Source: Hydrogenophaga pseudoflava (lineage in GTDB: Bacteria > Pseudomonadota > Gammaproteobacteria > Burkholderiales > Burkholderiaceae_C). From it: a stretch of 64,000 nucleotides of DNA. The notes beneath the pieces were generated by a model that had not been told where the DNA came from, ran no database searches, and was given only the letters and a program-made list of their open reading frames with translations. This document shows positions 27,405 through 36,177 of this stretch, one piece after another; position 1 is the stretch's first letter; each line of letters opens with the position of its first letter. The DNA is taken from contig NZ_JAVHJP010000005.1 in NCBI RefSeq assembly GCF_031020795.1, forward strand, positions 3,362 through 67,361. Direction: 5' to 3'. Position numbers and translations under genes: made by a program.

Positions 27405-27632
27405 AACGACACCCGGAAGGCGCGGCTCGCCTGCGCATCAATTCAATCAACGAACGCCTCAACGAAAGGCGCCAATGCAGCGACGGCGGACGCCTGCAAT
27501 CTTGCGTCCAGACGCGATGTCTCAGCCGCAAGCGGCTCTCATCGCCACCCGTAGTTTTTTAGGGACCTTGTTCACTTCAATCTCCACCTTGCTGTTAGGC
27601 GCTAGGTGGGCACAGTGCAGCCTTGTCAAACT

Positions 27633-28793
27633 CTAGAACGGAATGTCGTCGTCGGGCAGCAGTTCGATAGGTCCGGAGTACCTATAGATATCTCGGACGA
27701 TGCGCCTGAGATGCTCCATGAAGTGGGTGCTTTCACGCAGTCGCTGGATTACCGGCTCATCTAGTGTCAACAGAATCGCAACGCCGGCCGGACTGTGTGC
27801 GACACGGAGCCAGTCGCTTCCTTCCGGTCGCTCAGAACTTCCCCAAACCGAAACATAAAGGGCCAAGCGGCGTGCCAGTTCAGGAACGAGGGCATCTCGT
27901 CGGTCCGGTGTTGACAGCACTGTCTCGAAAAAGGTCCGCACCTTTGCATCGAAGTGCACTCGATTGAAATCGTGAACTCCTCCCAGTTCTTGAAGAAGCT
28001 GTGCGAACGCGGGGCGCGTACAGAACTCTATGCGGGCCGAAAAATCTTTCCCGCCAAGCATGGTCCGCGCAAAGTGGCGATATCTCTCTACCTTGCGAAC
28101 TAACGGGGGCGTATCTGCTTTGAAGGCAGCTTCATAGAGGTCGCCATCAAGCAGCTGTACGAGGTTGAACTGATATACCAGCCGCTCGGCACTTGACCCT
28201 TTCCGCTGTTGGACGGACTGGGTCTCATACACGAGTGCCTTGAGAAGCGACATGGCCCCTTCATACATGCTCGAATCTCCGTTTGCGCGGAAGCGCGGCG
28301 GCATGACTCCCTTGTCGCGCTCTCCCCCCTTCTGGACGGTATCGAACTCATGCAGCGCAAAGACTTCTTGGGGGCTATCTGATGCCCAATTTTTGAGTCC
28401 GGTCGCGTCCGCAAGAGTGAAGTATTCGAGTCCCCATGCGGGCTTCTCGACCTCGTGGCGAACAACGTCATAGTTGGACCAAACAGCCACGGGCGGGTAG
28501 GGGTACCAGTTTGAATTTCGGCCGGGCCACGGCCGGGTCAGAAGCACCCAAGGCTTCCCAGTCCGAGCTTTGCAACTGATGAGCACTGCAGTTACGGTGA
28601 CTACCTCGCTACCCTTGCTATAGCGGTAGCACAAGAGGTCCATCTCCCGCGTCTTCTCTTCCTCGGGGTCGATATAGAGCCGATTGCTCCGCGTGTTCCA
28701 GCCCTGCGCCTGTGCGGTAGTGAAGGCGAAGTGCTCAAAAGGGAAGCCGGTTTGATTGAGCGCGTGAGACAGCGCCAGTTCTACCTCATCCAT
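27633..28793 (-). CDS. Orphan hypothetical protein with PD-(D/E)xK-nuclease-like N-terminus
   Basis: 386 residues, no family recognised. Residues 46-78 read REMDLLC (Glu50, Asp52), then a beta-strand-like stretch and LISCKART (Lys75). This is the layout of the PD-(D/E)xK nuclease fold, with Ser where Glu is usual. The other 300 residues are helical and charged with no motif I know. AGGAGG nine bases before the ATG at 28793 fixes the start. Its G+C content is visibly below that of its neighbours, it stands alone between two catabolic operons, and it is convergent to the phenol operon. Probably acquired; a defence role is speculation. Confidence 0.6.
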   Translation of the reverse strand: MDEVELALSHALNQTGFPFEHFAFTTAQAQGWNTRSNRLYIDPEEEKTREMDLLCYRYSKGSEVVTVTAVLISCKARTGKPWVLLTRPWPGRNSNWYPYPPVAVWSNYDVVRHEVEKPAWGLEYFTLADATGLKNWASDSPQEVFALHEFDTVQKGGERDKGVMPPRFRANGDSSMYEGAMSLLKALVYETQSVQQRKGSSAERLVYQFNLVQLLDGDLYEAAFKADTPPLVRKVERYRHFARTMLGGKDFSARIEFCTRPAFAQLLQELGGVHDFNRVHFDAKVRTFFETVLSTPDRRDALVPELARRLALYVSVWGSSERPEGSDWLRVAHSPAGVAILLTLDEPVIQRLRESTHFMEHLRRIVRDIYRYSGPIELLPDDDIPF

Positions 28794-29110
28794 AAACTCA
28801 TTCCTCCTGGTCGCATTGTTCATATGCAGGGCTCGACCGCCGCAGGCATTGGCATGCGCCCTTTCTGCCCATTGCCCGTGTAGGAGGACCATCGTTCCTC
28901 ACTACTGTGTCATCCGCCATCAATCTTAGGAGGCACCGAACAGCGGACGCCAACGGCTGCATCAACCTTGTGCGCACTTCGGTCGCGGTCAGATGAAGCG
29001 CTGCTACTGATAGGAGCCGAGCGGACCACGCAAGCCCTTCCTCAAATAACTGTATACATGTACAGTTTTGCGGTGCGATCTTGCACGCCACACCCACTCA
29101 AGGACCCCAC
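28794..29110. other. 317-bp gap with one LexA-type box
   Basis: No convincing gene is present; short open frames here have no ribosome site. Composition resembles the low-GC gene to its left. The only clear signal is the CTGT-N8-ACAG box at 29050-29065. Confidence 0.5.
29050..29065. promoter_or_regulatory. LexA-type (SOS) operator
   Basis: CTGTATACATGTACAG flanked by AA and TT matches the proteobacterial LexA pattern CTGT-N8-ACAG with an AT-rich centre, giving 6-bp arms AACTGT/ACAGTT. It lies 45 bp before the VOC gene (plus strand) and 257 bp before the nuclease-like gene (minus strand); either could be its target. Confidence 0.6.
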
Positions 29111-29524
29111 ATGCTCGACCACATGACGTTCCGCGTGACGGACATTGCCAAGGCCAAGGCCTTCTACAGCGCGGCCCTCGCGCCGCTGGGCTATAGCGTC
29201 TGTTTTGAAGGGAACTACGGTTCCAACATGATCGGCTTTGCCTACCCGGACGCCGCCGAGCCCGACGGCAAGAAGGCCGACGTGTGGTTCATCGACGGGC
29301 CTTCGCCCTACGGCGGGCCGGCGGCAACATCGGGTTGCCATCTGGCATGGCGCGCCAGCAGCCGCGCACAGGTGGACGCCTTCTACAAGGCGGCCCTGGC
29401 CGCTGGCGGCAAAGACAACGGCGCGCCCGGCCTGCGTCCGGATTACCACCCCAACTACTACGGCGCCTTCGTGATCGACCCGGAGGGCAACAACATCGAA
29501 GCCGTCTGCCACCTGCCCGAGTGA
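29111..29524 (+). CDS. VOC (glyoxalase/bleomycin-resistance-like) family protein
   Basis: 137 residues: LDHMTFRVTDIAKAKAFYSAALAPLGY at the start and GAFVIDPEGNNIEAVCH at the end are the classical VOC ends (cited as separate short motifs). Metal ligands are plausible at His4 and Glu130. Unlike extradiol dioxygenases it is a single module, so a lyase, isomerase or binding protein. AAGGA precedes the ATG at 29111. The LexA-type box just upstream is unusual for this family. Confidence 0.83.
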   Translation: MLDHMTFRVTDIAKAKAFYSAALAPLGYSVCFEGNYGSNMIGFAYPDAAEPDGKKADVWFIDGPSPYGGPAATSGCHLAWRASSRAQVDAFYKAALAAGGKDNGAPGLRPDYHPNYYGAFVIDPEGNNIEAVCHLPE

Positions 29525-29540
29525 GCGGCGCCGGGGGCGC

Positions 29541-30350
29541 TCAGTAGCCCCCGGATGAGGACGGTACTTTGGCCACCGCCCCGGCGCCAAAGCGGTGCAC
29601 CAACCCAGTTGCCGCCTTCACCAGCAGCGTCGTGTCCACCCCCACCGCCACAAACAGCGCGCCCGCGTCGAGGTACTGCTGCGCCAACGCAGGGTCGGTG
29701 GCGAGGATGCCGGCGGCCTTGCCGGCGGCGCGCACGGTGGCGATGCCGTCGAGGATGACTTTCTGCACCTCGGGGTGGCCGGGCTGGCCGCGGTGGCCCA
29801 TGCTGGCCGAGAGGTCGGCCGGGCCGAAGAACACGCCGTCCACGCCCTCGGTCTCGGCAATGGCCTTGAGGTTGTTCACCGCGGTCACGGTTTCGGCCTG
29901 CACCAGCAGGCACATCTGGCCGTTGGCCTGGTTGAGGTAGTCATCGACCTGGTTCCAGCGCGAGGCGCGAGCGAGCGCCGCGCCCATGCCGCGGATGCCT
30001 TCGGGTGGGTAGCGCATGGCCTGGACCATGAGTGCGGCCTGCTCGGCGGTGTCGACCATGGGGATCAGCAGGGTCTGCGCGCCGATGTCGAGGTACTGCT
30101 TGACCAGGGCAACGTCGGCCTGCACCGCGCGCACGACGGCGTGGGTCTTGCCGTAGGGGGCGATGGCGCGCAGCTGGTCGAGTGCGGTGCGAGGGTCGTT
30201 GGGCGCGTGTTCGCCGTCGATGAGCAGCCAGTCGAAGCCGCAGCCGGCCAGGGCCTCGGCCACGTCGGGCGAGGCGAAGCCGACCCAGCAGCCGATCTGG
30301 GGTTTGCCGGCCTTGAGGGCGTCGCGAAAGGTGTTCTGGGGGATCTTCAT
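29541..30350 (-). CDS. hpaI: 4-hydroxy-2-oxoheptane-1,7-dioate aldolase
   Basis: 269-residue class II (metal-dependent) HpcH/HpaI aldolase. It splits the last intermediate of homoprotocatechuate degradation to pyruvate and succinic semialdehyde. [11 protein letters not shown] supplies the base, VQAETVTAV the metal Glu and [14 protein letters not shown] the metal Asp and signature. Its ATG overlaps the upstream gene's stop (ATGA). Last gene of the hpa operon. Confidence 0.92.
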   Translation of the reverse strand: MKIPQNTFRDALKAGKPQIGCWVGFASPDVAEALAGCGFDWLLIDGEHAPNDPRTALDQLRAIAPYGKTHAVVRAVQADVALVKQYLDIGAQTLLIPMVDTAEQAALMVQAMRYPPEGIRGMGAALARASRWNQVDDYLNQANGQMCLLVQAETVTAVNNLKAIAETEGVDGVFFGPADLSASMGHRGQPGHPEVQKVILDGIATVRAAGKAAGILATDPALAQQYLDAGALFVAVGVDTTLLVKAATGLVHRFGAGAVAKVPSSSGGY

Positions 30351-31378
30351 TGCGGTGTCTTGGCCGGTTCGGGGTAGAGCTGCTTCATCTGCCCCATGAG
30401 GCGCGTGAGGCCCATGAGCGCGTCCATGCTCGGCGTCGCTTCGCCCAGATGCTGCCCGATCTCGCGCACGGCGCCCACCAGCGCGTCGAGTTCGATGGGG
30501 CGGCCGGCTTCCACGTCCTGCAGCATCGAGGTCTTGAACGAGCCGAGCTTGCGCGTTACGGCGTGGCGGTCTTCGGGTTGCTGGTCGATGGGGATGCCGA
30601 TGCGCGCGCCGATGGTCTGCGCTTCGCGCATCACGGCGCTGCAGAAGCCGCGCACGAGGTCGTCGTCCAGGATGCGGTCACAGGGCGCGCCGGTGAGGGC
30701 CGAGACCGGGTTCATGGTCATGTTGCCCCAGAGCTTGAACCAGATGTCGCGCTGGATACGCTCGCTGACGGTGACGCCGAAACCGGCCGCACCCAGCAGC
30801 TCGGCAACGGCCTGCACGCGCGGGGTCACGCCGCCGGCCGGCTCGCCGAGGATGAGCTGGTTGTTCTTGATGCGTTCGATGCGCGCGGGCTGGGGCGCGG
30901 CGGCGCTGGCGTGCACCACGCAGCCGATGACCTGGGATGTGGGGATGTTCGCAGCGGTGACGCCGCCGGGGTCCACCGCGTTGAGCTGCAGACCCGCGGC
31001 TTCGCCGGGCAGGCCGTCGAAGAACCACCAGGGCACGCCGTTCATCGCCACCAGCACGGTGGTTTGCGGCCCCATGAGCGCGCGCACGGCGGGCGCGACC
31101 TGCGGCATGGCCGGGCCCTTGACCGAGACGATGACCAGGTCCTGCACGCCCAGGCTCGCAGGGTCGTCGCTGGCGTTCACCGCGACGGTGTGTTCGGCGC
31201 CATCGGCATCCACCCACACCAGGCCGCGCTGATTCAGCGCCCGCAGCGTGTCGCCACGCGCCACAGCCGAGAGCTGGATCTGCCCGGCCGGCAGGCGCGA
31301 ACCGAGCCAGCTGGCGAACAGGCCGCCGATGGCGCCAACGCCGACCACAGCCACTTTCTGAAGCTTCAAGTCGCTCAT
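30347..31378 (-). CDS. 2-dehydropantoate 2-reductase family protein in the hpa operon
   Basis: 343 residues with an N-terminal Rossmann motif [15 protein letters not shown], conserved [15 protein letters not shown] (catalytic Lys and Asn region) and a C-terminal helical ketopantoate-reductase domain. The fold is clear. A role in pantothenate synthesis is unlikely given its place inside a catabolic operon, coupled by ATGA overlaps on both sides; it may reduce a 2-oxo acid of the pathway. Confidence 0.82.
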   Translation of the reverse strand: MSDLKLQKVAVVGVGAIGGLFASWLGSRLPAGQIQLSAVARGDTLRALNQRGLVWVDADGAEHTVAVNASDDPASLGVQDLVIVSVKGPAMPQVAPAVRALMGPQTTVLVAMNGVPWWFFDGLPGEAAGLQLNAVDPGGVTAANIPTSQVIGCVVHASAAAPQPARIERIKNNQLILGEPAGGVTPRVQAVAELLGAAGFGVTVSERIQRDIWFKLWGNMTMNPVSALTGAPCDRILDDDLVRGFCSAVMREAQTIGARIGIPIDQQPEDRHAVTRKLGSFKTSMLQDVEAGRPIELDALVGAVREIGQHLGEATPSMDALMGLTRLMGQMKQLYPEPAKTPQ

Positions 31379-32136
31379 GCGCGGTACCCCGGGTCGATGC
31401 GGTCGATCAGACGCTGCATGGCGGCGAAAGAGTCTTCGCCGGCGCCGAACTTGGGGTTGAAGTTGAGCGAGTCTCGCACGCAGCCTTCGAGCACCGGCAT
31501 CGGAATCGCGCGCTGTGGGCCGAGCGCGGCCGTGGCCACCTGGACCTCGCAGGCGCGCTGCAGCAGCCACAGGAGGTTGAAGGCTTGAGGCAGCGTGTGG
31601 CCGATGACGACGGGACCGTGGTTGCGCAGCAGCAGCACGCGCTTGCCTCCGGCCGACGCGAGGATGCGCGCGCCCTCTTCGCGGTGCACGGTGATGCCCT
31701 CGAAGTCGTGATAGGCCACCTGGCCGTGCAGCTGCGCGGCGTAGAAGTTGGTGTAACTCAGGCCTTCTTCGCTGCAGCACACGGCCATGGTCGGCGTGGT
31801 GTGCACGTGCATCACGCAGTGCGCGTCGGGCAGGGCGGCATGGATGGCGCCGTGGAAGGTGAAGCCGGCCGGGTTGATCGGCCAGTCGTCGTTGCCGATG
31901 ATGTTGCCGTCCACGTCCACCTTGACCAGGTTGGACGCGGTGACTTCGGTGTAGTGCAGGCCGAAGGGGTTGATGAGGAAGTGGTCGTCCGGTCCGGGGA
32001 CTCGGAGGGAGATGTGGTTGTAGATCAGCTCGGCCCAGCCCAGGTGGGCAAAGATGCGGTAGCAGGCGGCGAGCTGCACGCGCGCCTGCCATTCGGCGTC
32101 GCTGAAGCGGGCGGGTTTGAGGAAGGCGTCGGCCAT
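31375..32136 (-). CDS. Class II aldolase/adducin family protein
   Basis: 253 residues with the zinc site of this family: MHVHTTPTMAV (HxH) and LLRNHGPVVIGHT (third His). Families with this fold include fuculose- and ribulose-phosphate aldolases/epimerases and decarboxylases. Substrate unknown. It overlaps the ketopantoate-reductase-like gene by ATGA and follows hpaH by 18 bp. The pair may process an aldehyde or hydroxy acid formed beside the main pathway. Confidence 0.82.
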   Translation of the reverse strand: MADAFLKPARFSDAEWQARVQLAACYRIFAHLGWAELIYNHISLRVPGPDDHFLINPFGLHYTEVTASNLVKVDVDGNIIGNDDWPINPAGFTFHGAIHAALPDAHCVMHVHTTPTMAVCCSEEGLSYTNFYAAQLHGQVAYHDFEGITVHREEGARILASAGGKRVLLLRNHGPVVIGHTLPQAFNLLWLLQRACEVQVATAALGPQRAIPMPVLEGCVRDSLNFNPKFGAGEDSFAAMQRLIDRIDPGYRA

Positions 32137-32154
32137 GGGGTCTCTTTCGGTCGA

Positions 32155-32982
32155 TCAGATGAACTTGAACTTCAGGCAGCCGAGCGGGCCGTAGTCCGCC
32201 TCGAACAGGTCGCCCGCTTTCGCCGCCACGGGCCGCGTGAAGCTGCCCGCGAGCACGATTTCGCCGGCCTGCAGCGTCTCTCCCCAGGGCGCGAGCTTGT
32301 TGGCCAGCCAGGCGATGCCGATGGCCGGGTCGCCCTGCACGCCCGCGGCCAGGCCGGTCTCTTCGACGGCGCCGTTCTGCCGCAGGATGGCGCCGCACCA
32401 GGGGCGGTTGGTGCTGCGCGGGTCGGCCTTGAACGCGGGGTCGCCCGCGCCGATGACGATGCCGGCGTTGGCTGCGTTGTCGCTGATGGTGTCGTAGACC
32501 TTGCGCATCACTTTGGTGTGGCGGTCGAACTGCTCGATGCGCGCGTCGATGATTTCGATGGCGGGGGTGATGTACTCGGTGGCGGCCAGCACGTCTTCCA
32601 CGGTCACGTTGGGGCCGGCCAGCGGCGCCTTGAGCACGAAGGCCAGCTCGACCTCGACGCGCGGTGCGATGAAGTTCCGGGTCGGGATCTCCAGCACCTC
32701 GCCGGCCTGGGCGGTGTAGAGCATGTCGTCGAGCAGGGTTCCGTAGTCGGGCTCGTCGATCTGGCTGCTGATCTGCATGGCGCGGCTGGTCAGGCCGATC
32801 TTGTGGCCGATGACTTGTCTGCCGGCAGCCCTTTCCAGATCCACCCAGGCGCGGCCGATGCGGTAGCCGTCTTCAATCGTCATGCCGGGGTGGCGTTTGG
32901 AAAAGTGCTCGACCTGGGTGCGGGTCTGCTGGGAGCGCTGCAGCTCGGCGGCGAGCTGCTGAACGAGGGCGTCGTCGAACAT
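32155..32982 (-). CDS. hpaH: 2-oxo-hept-4-ene-1,7-dioate hydratase
   Basis: 275 residues, same superfamily as DmpE/Dmp[13 protein letters not shown] and [11 protein letters not shown] (metal E-x-E) are visible. It adds water in the homoprotocatechuate pathway just before HpaI. Distinguished from DmpE by YGTLLDDM and by the hpa context. Starts 7 bp after hpaF. Confidence 0.92.
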   Translation of the reverse strand: MFDDALVQQLAAELQRSQQTRTQVEHFSKRHPGMTIEDGYRIGRAWVDLERAAGRQVIGHKIGLTSRAMQISSQIDEPDYGTLLDDMLYTAQAGEVLEIPTRNFIAPRVEVELAFVLKAPLAGPNVTVEDVLAATEYITPAIEIIDARIEQFDRHTKVMRKVYDTISDNAANAGIVIGAGDPAFKADPRSTNRPWCGAILRQNGAVEETGLAAGVQGDPAIGIAWLANKLAPWGETLQAGEIVLAGSFTRPVAAKAGDLFEADYGPLGCLKFKFI

Positions 32983-32989
32983 GGCTTCT

Positions 32990-33436
32990 TTATGTCCTGT
33001 TGAAGAGCGGGTGCAGGGAACTGTTCTTGGCGTCGAAGACCTCGTGGCCTTCGTCCACCTGCACGGTGATGCCGATGGGGCGCCTGGCCAGCTGTTCGGC
33101 AAAGCGTTCTTTCACCACGGCGTTCAGGGCCTCGCCCACGCGCTGGTGCACCACGGCGCTGCGGCCCTTGGCCATGCGCACGTTCATGTAGACGAAGGCG
33201 TAGTCGCCACCCAGCCCGGCCGCGATGCCCGCCGCGCCACCGTCGGACACCGCGCAATGCGCGGCGGGGTAGGCCAGCACGCGCGTGCCGCCGGTGGGAA
33301 AGACCTGGCGGTCCTGCTCGTCGCGCACCGCGAGCATCGCGTCGGCCAGCGCGCGGCACAGGCCGCCCATGTCGACGCCGCCTTGTGAGGCGGGCTTGTC
33401 GAGGTTGGGGGTGTAGAGGATGACGAGGTGGGGCAT
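32990..33436 (-). CDS. hpaF: 5-carboxymethyl-2-hydroxymuconate delta-isomerase
   Basis: 148 residues, tautomerase superfamily. The second residue is Pro (MPHLVILYT), which becomes the catalytic N-terminus; MNVRMAKGRS and the DEGHEVFDAKNSSLH tail are typical of HpaF/HpcD. It isomerises the 5-carboxymethyl-2-hydroxymuconate formed by HpaE. Starts 2 bp after hpaD ends. Confidence 0.88.
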   Translation of the reverse strand: MPHLVILYTPNLDKPASQGGVDMGGLCRALADAMLAVRDEQDRQVFPTGGTRVLAYPAAHCAVSDGGAAGIAAGLGGDYAFVYMNVRMAKGRSAVVHQRVGEALNAVVKERFAEQLARRPIGITVQVDEGHEVFDAKNSSLHPLFNRT

Positions 33437-33438
33437 GT

Positions 33439-34365
33439 TCAGAGCCTCGTGGCGATGGTGGAGAAGCCGTCGGCGCGCGAGGCCACGGGCTGCGGGATGG
33501 CCGATCCGCTGACCGGCAGCACCGGGAACAGCGCGTTGATCTGGCCGGTGCCGCTGGCGCCGAAGTACGGCGTGATCACTTCGGCCTGGCCGGTGTATTC
33601 GCTCCAGCCCAGCACGCCGAGCATCATGGCCGTGTCGTGCATGAAGCCCTCGCCGTGGCCCTTGGCGGCGTACTCGGGCAGCATCTCGCAGAAGTCCTTC
33701 CACTCGCCGGCCTGCCACATGCGCACGACCTCGTCGTCCAGGTGTTGCAGGAAGGGGCTCCAGACCTTGAAGGCGAATTCGGGCGCGAGGCCGTTCTGCG
33801 CGAAGCGGTGGCTGAGCGAGCCGCTGGCGAGGAAGGCGACGGTGCCGTCGTAGTGGTCTTCGACGGCCTTGCGCATGGCCCAGCCCAGGCGTGCGCTGTC
33901 GTTGAGGTAGTGCGAGGTGCACAGGGCCGAGACCGAGACCGCCTTGAAGTGCTGGTCGGCGTTCATGTAGCGCATGGGCACGAGGGTGCCGTATTCGGGC
34001 TGCAGCGTGGTGGCGTGGTGGGCCAGGGTTTCGACGCCGTGTTCGTTGGCGACTTTGGCGAGCAGTTGGCCGAGTTCGGGGTTGCCGGGGATGGCGTAGC
34101 CCATGTTGCTGATGAAGTGCGGCAGTTCGTTGCTGGTGTAGGTGCCTTGCCAGTGTTCGGCGCAGTTGAGGTGGTAGGTGGCGTTGACGAGCCAGTGGGT
34201 GTCGAAGACGACGATGGTGTCGACGCCGAGTTCCTTGCAGCGGCGTGCGATTTCGGTGTGGCCGTCGATGGCGTCCTGGCGGGTGCCTTTGCGGGGGCCG
34301 TCGAGTTCGCTGAGGTACATCGAGGGGACGTGGGTGATCTTGCCGACCAGTGCTACTTTGCCCAT
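33439..34365 (-). CDS. hpaD: 3,4-dihydroxyphenylacetate 2,3-dioxygenase
   Basis: 308 residues, type III (LigB-like) extradiol dioxygenase that opens homoprotocatechuate. VGKITHVPSMYLSE and FDTHWLVNATYH provide iron ligands, and ASGSLSHRFAQNG and HGEGFMHDTAMML are conserved. It is unrelated in fold to DmpB, so the window carries two unrelated extradiol dioxygenase types. The region just upstream (34366-34701) holds a repeat element separating it from hpaE. Confidence 0.93.
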   Translation of the reverse strand: MGKVALVGKITHVPSMYLSELDGPRKGTRQDAIDGHTEIARRCKELGVDTIVVFDTHWLVNATYHLNCAEHWQGTYTSNELPHFISNMGYAIPGNPELGQLLAKVANEHGVETLAHHATTLQPEYGTLVPMRYMNADQHFKAVSVSALCTSHYLNDSARLGWAMRKAVEDHYDGTVAFLASGSLSHRFAQNGLAPEFAFKVWSPFLQHLDDEVVRMWQAGEWKDFCEMLPEYAAKGHGEGFMHDTAMMLGVLGWSEYTGQAEVITPYFGASGTGQINALFPVLPVSGSAIPQPVASRADGFSTIATRL

Positions 34366-34437
34366 TTGGCTTGTCTCCTGTCTTGTGCGTTGTCTTGGCT
34401 GACGTTTGTGGTGGAAGGCGAGGTGGGTGGTGTACCT

Positions 34438-34661
34438 CCGCTCATGTCCCCCGGTCTGCGCTGCGCGCAGCCCTCCTCCTTTACTTCGCTGCGGCACACC
34501 ACCCTCCTCGCCTTCTCGCTGCGCATCGGCGCTCCACTGGTTCGCGCCCACGTTGCTTCTGGCTTGGAGGACCGGGGTACCCGGTGCAGCGAAGTAAAGG
34601 AGGAGAAACGGGCAAAGCCCGTTTCGGGGGACATGAGCGGAACCGGGTACCCCGGTCCTCC
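34438..34661. repeat. Nested inverted-repeat element between hpaE and hpaD
   Basis: Two 55-bp arms (34438-34492 and 34586-34640) are inverted copies: 16 outer and about 20 inner bases are identical, while the centre of each arm differs but is itself a small hairpin (CTGCGC.../...GCGCAG in one, AAACGGGC/GCCCGTTT in the other). A second, perfect 20-bp inverted pair (34566-34585 and 34642-34661, containing GGGGTACCC) brackets the right arm. No coding capacity. It looks like a mobile REP- or MITE-like element. The remaining flanks in this 336-bp gap (34366-34437, 34662-34701) show nothing. Confidence 0.8.
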
Positions 34662-34701
34662 GAGCCCGCCCAGGTAGAAGAGCGAAAAGGAGGAACGCAA
34701 A

Positions 34702-36177
34702 TCACACCCCCCAATGAGGAATGTGGTGCGACCCGAGAGAAACAGCAACGTTCTTGGGCTCCAGGAACACCTCGTAACTCCAGGTCCCCCCTTCGCGGCC
34801 AGTTCCGGAAGCCTTGGTGCCACCAAACGGCTGCCGCAAGTCGCGCACGTTCTGCGAGTTGACGAAACACATGCCCGCTTCAATCGAGGCCGCGACCCGG
34901 TGCGCCTTGCCGATGTTCTCGGTCCACACATAACTCGACAGACCGTAGGCGATGTCGTTGGCGATGCGGATCGCGTCCGCCTCGTCCTTGAACGGAATCA
35001 GACAGGCCACGGGGCCGAAGATCTCGTCCTGCGCGATCTTCATGCGGTTGTCCACGTCGGCGAACACCGTGGGCCAGACGTAGTTGCCGCCCGCCACATG
35101 CGCCGGCAGCTCGGCCGCATACGACGGCCGGTCCAGCCCGCCACACAACATCGTCGCGCCTTCCTTCGGCCCCAGCTCGATGTAGCTGCGCACCTTGGCC
35201 AGATGGGCCTTGGAAATCATCGGGCCGATGGTGGTCTTCTCATCCAGCGGGTCGCCCACCACGATGCGTTTGGCGCGCTCCGCGAACTTTGCGGCGAAGT
35301 CGGCGTAGATGCTTTGCTGCACCAGGATGCGCGAGCCCGCCGTGCAGCGCTCGCCGTTGTTGCTGAAGATCATGAAGATCGCTGCGTCGAGCGCGCGGTC
35401 CAGGTCGGCGTCGTCGAAGATCACGAACGGGCTCTTGCCGCCCAGCTCCATGCTGAACTTCTTCAGGCCCGCGGCCCGGGCGATGCGGTTGCCGGTGGCG
35501 GTGGACCCGGTGAAGCTGATGGCGCGCACGTCGGGGTGGGCGCACAGCGGTTCGCCGGCTTCCTTGCCGAAGCCGTGCACCACGTTGAGCACACCGGCCG
35601 GGATGCCGGCCTCCAGGGCCAGCTCGCCCAGGCGCGCCGCGGTCAGGGGCGACAGTTCGCTCATCTTCAGCACCGCCGTGTTGCCGAAGGCCAGACAGGG
35701 CGCGACCTTCCAGGTGGCCGTCATGAAGGGCACGTTCCACGGCGAGATCAATGCGCACACGCCGACCGGGTGGAACAGGGTGTAGTTCAGGTGCGTGGGC
35801 GTGGGGTAGGTGTGGCCGTCCACGCGGGTGCACATCTCGGCGAAGTAATAGAAGTTGTCCGAGGCGCGCGGGATCAGCTGCTTGCCGGTCTGCGCGATCA
35901 CCTGGCCGGTGTCTTCGGTTTCGGTGCGGGCGATCTCGGGCACGTGCTGGGCGATCAGGTCGCCCAGGGCGCGCACCTTCTTCGCGCGCTCGGTGGCGGG
36001 CAGTCCGGCCCAGGCCGGGAAGGCGTCTTTGGCGGCCTGCACCGCGGCGTTCACTTCTGCTTCGGTGCCCGAGGCCACTTCGGCCAGCACGCCCTGTGTG
36101 GCCGGGTTGATCGTTTCGAAGTAGTCGCTGCCGGCGACGGTCTTGCCGTTGATGAGGTGGTGAATGCGTTGCGTCAT
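34702..36177 (-). CDS. hpaE: 5-carboxymethyl-2-hydroxymuconic semialdehyde dehydrogenase
   Basis: 491-residue aldehyde dehydrogenase of the HpaE type (IHHLINGKTVAG start). The Glu base is in MELGGKSPF, the Cys nucleophile in NNGERCTAGSR and the NAD loop in FTGSTATGN. It oxidises the ring-cleavage product. Its ATG overlaps the hpaG2 stop. Confidence 0.94.
   Translation of the reverse strand: MTQRIHHLINGKTVAGSDYFETINPATQGVLAEVASGTEAEVNAAVQAAKDAFPAWAGLPATERAKKVRALGDLIAQHVPEIARTETEDTGQVIAQTGKQLIPRASDNFYYFAEMCTRVDGHTYPTPTHLNYTLFHPVGVCALISPWNVPFMTATWKVAPCLAFGNTAVLKMSELSPLTAARLGELALEAGIPAGVLNVVHGFGKEAGEPLCAHPDVRAISFTGSTATGNRIARAAGLKKFSMELGGKSPFVIFDDADLDRALDAAIFMIFSNNGERCTAGSRILVQQSIYADFAAKFAERAKRIVVGDPLDEKTTIGPMISKAHLAKVRSYIELGPKEGATMLCGGLDRPSYAAELPAHVAGGNYVWPTVFADVDNRMKIAQDEIFGPVACLIPFKDEADAIRIANDIAYGLSSYVWTENIGKAHRVAASIEAGMCFVNSQNVRDLRQPFGGTKASGTGREGGTWSYEVFLEPKNVAVSLGSHHIPHWGV

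Noticed and set aside
27551-27561. T-run after the phenol operon as a terminator.
   Set aside because: No stem directly precedes the run; the nearby hairpin at 27514-27545 ends several bases earlier and is GC/AT mixed.
27456-27600. attC-like ends (GCCTAAC on the minus strand at 27600-27594 and GTTGAGGC near 27463-27456) around a hairpin (27514-27545), suggesting an integron cassette end 30 bp after the orphan gene's stop.
   Set aside because: The right end does not fit GTTRRRY, the inner boxes do not pair well, no attI core was found upstream of the gene, and there is no integrase. A covariance search with an attC model would decide.
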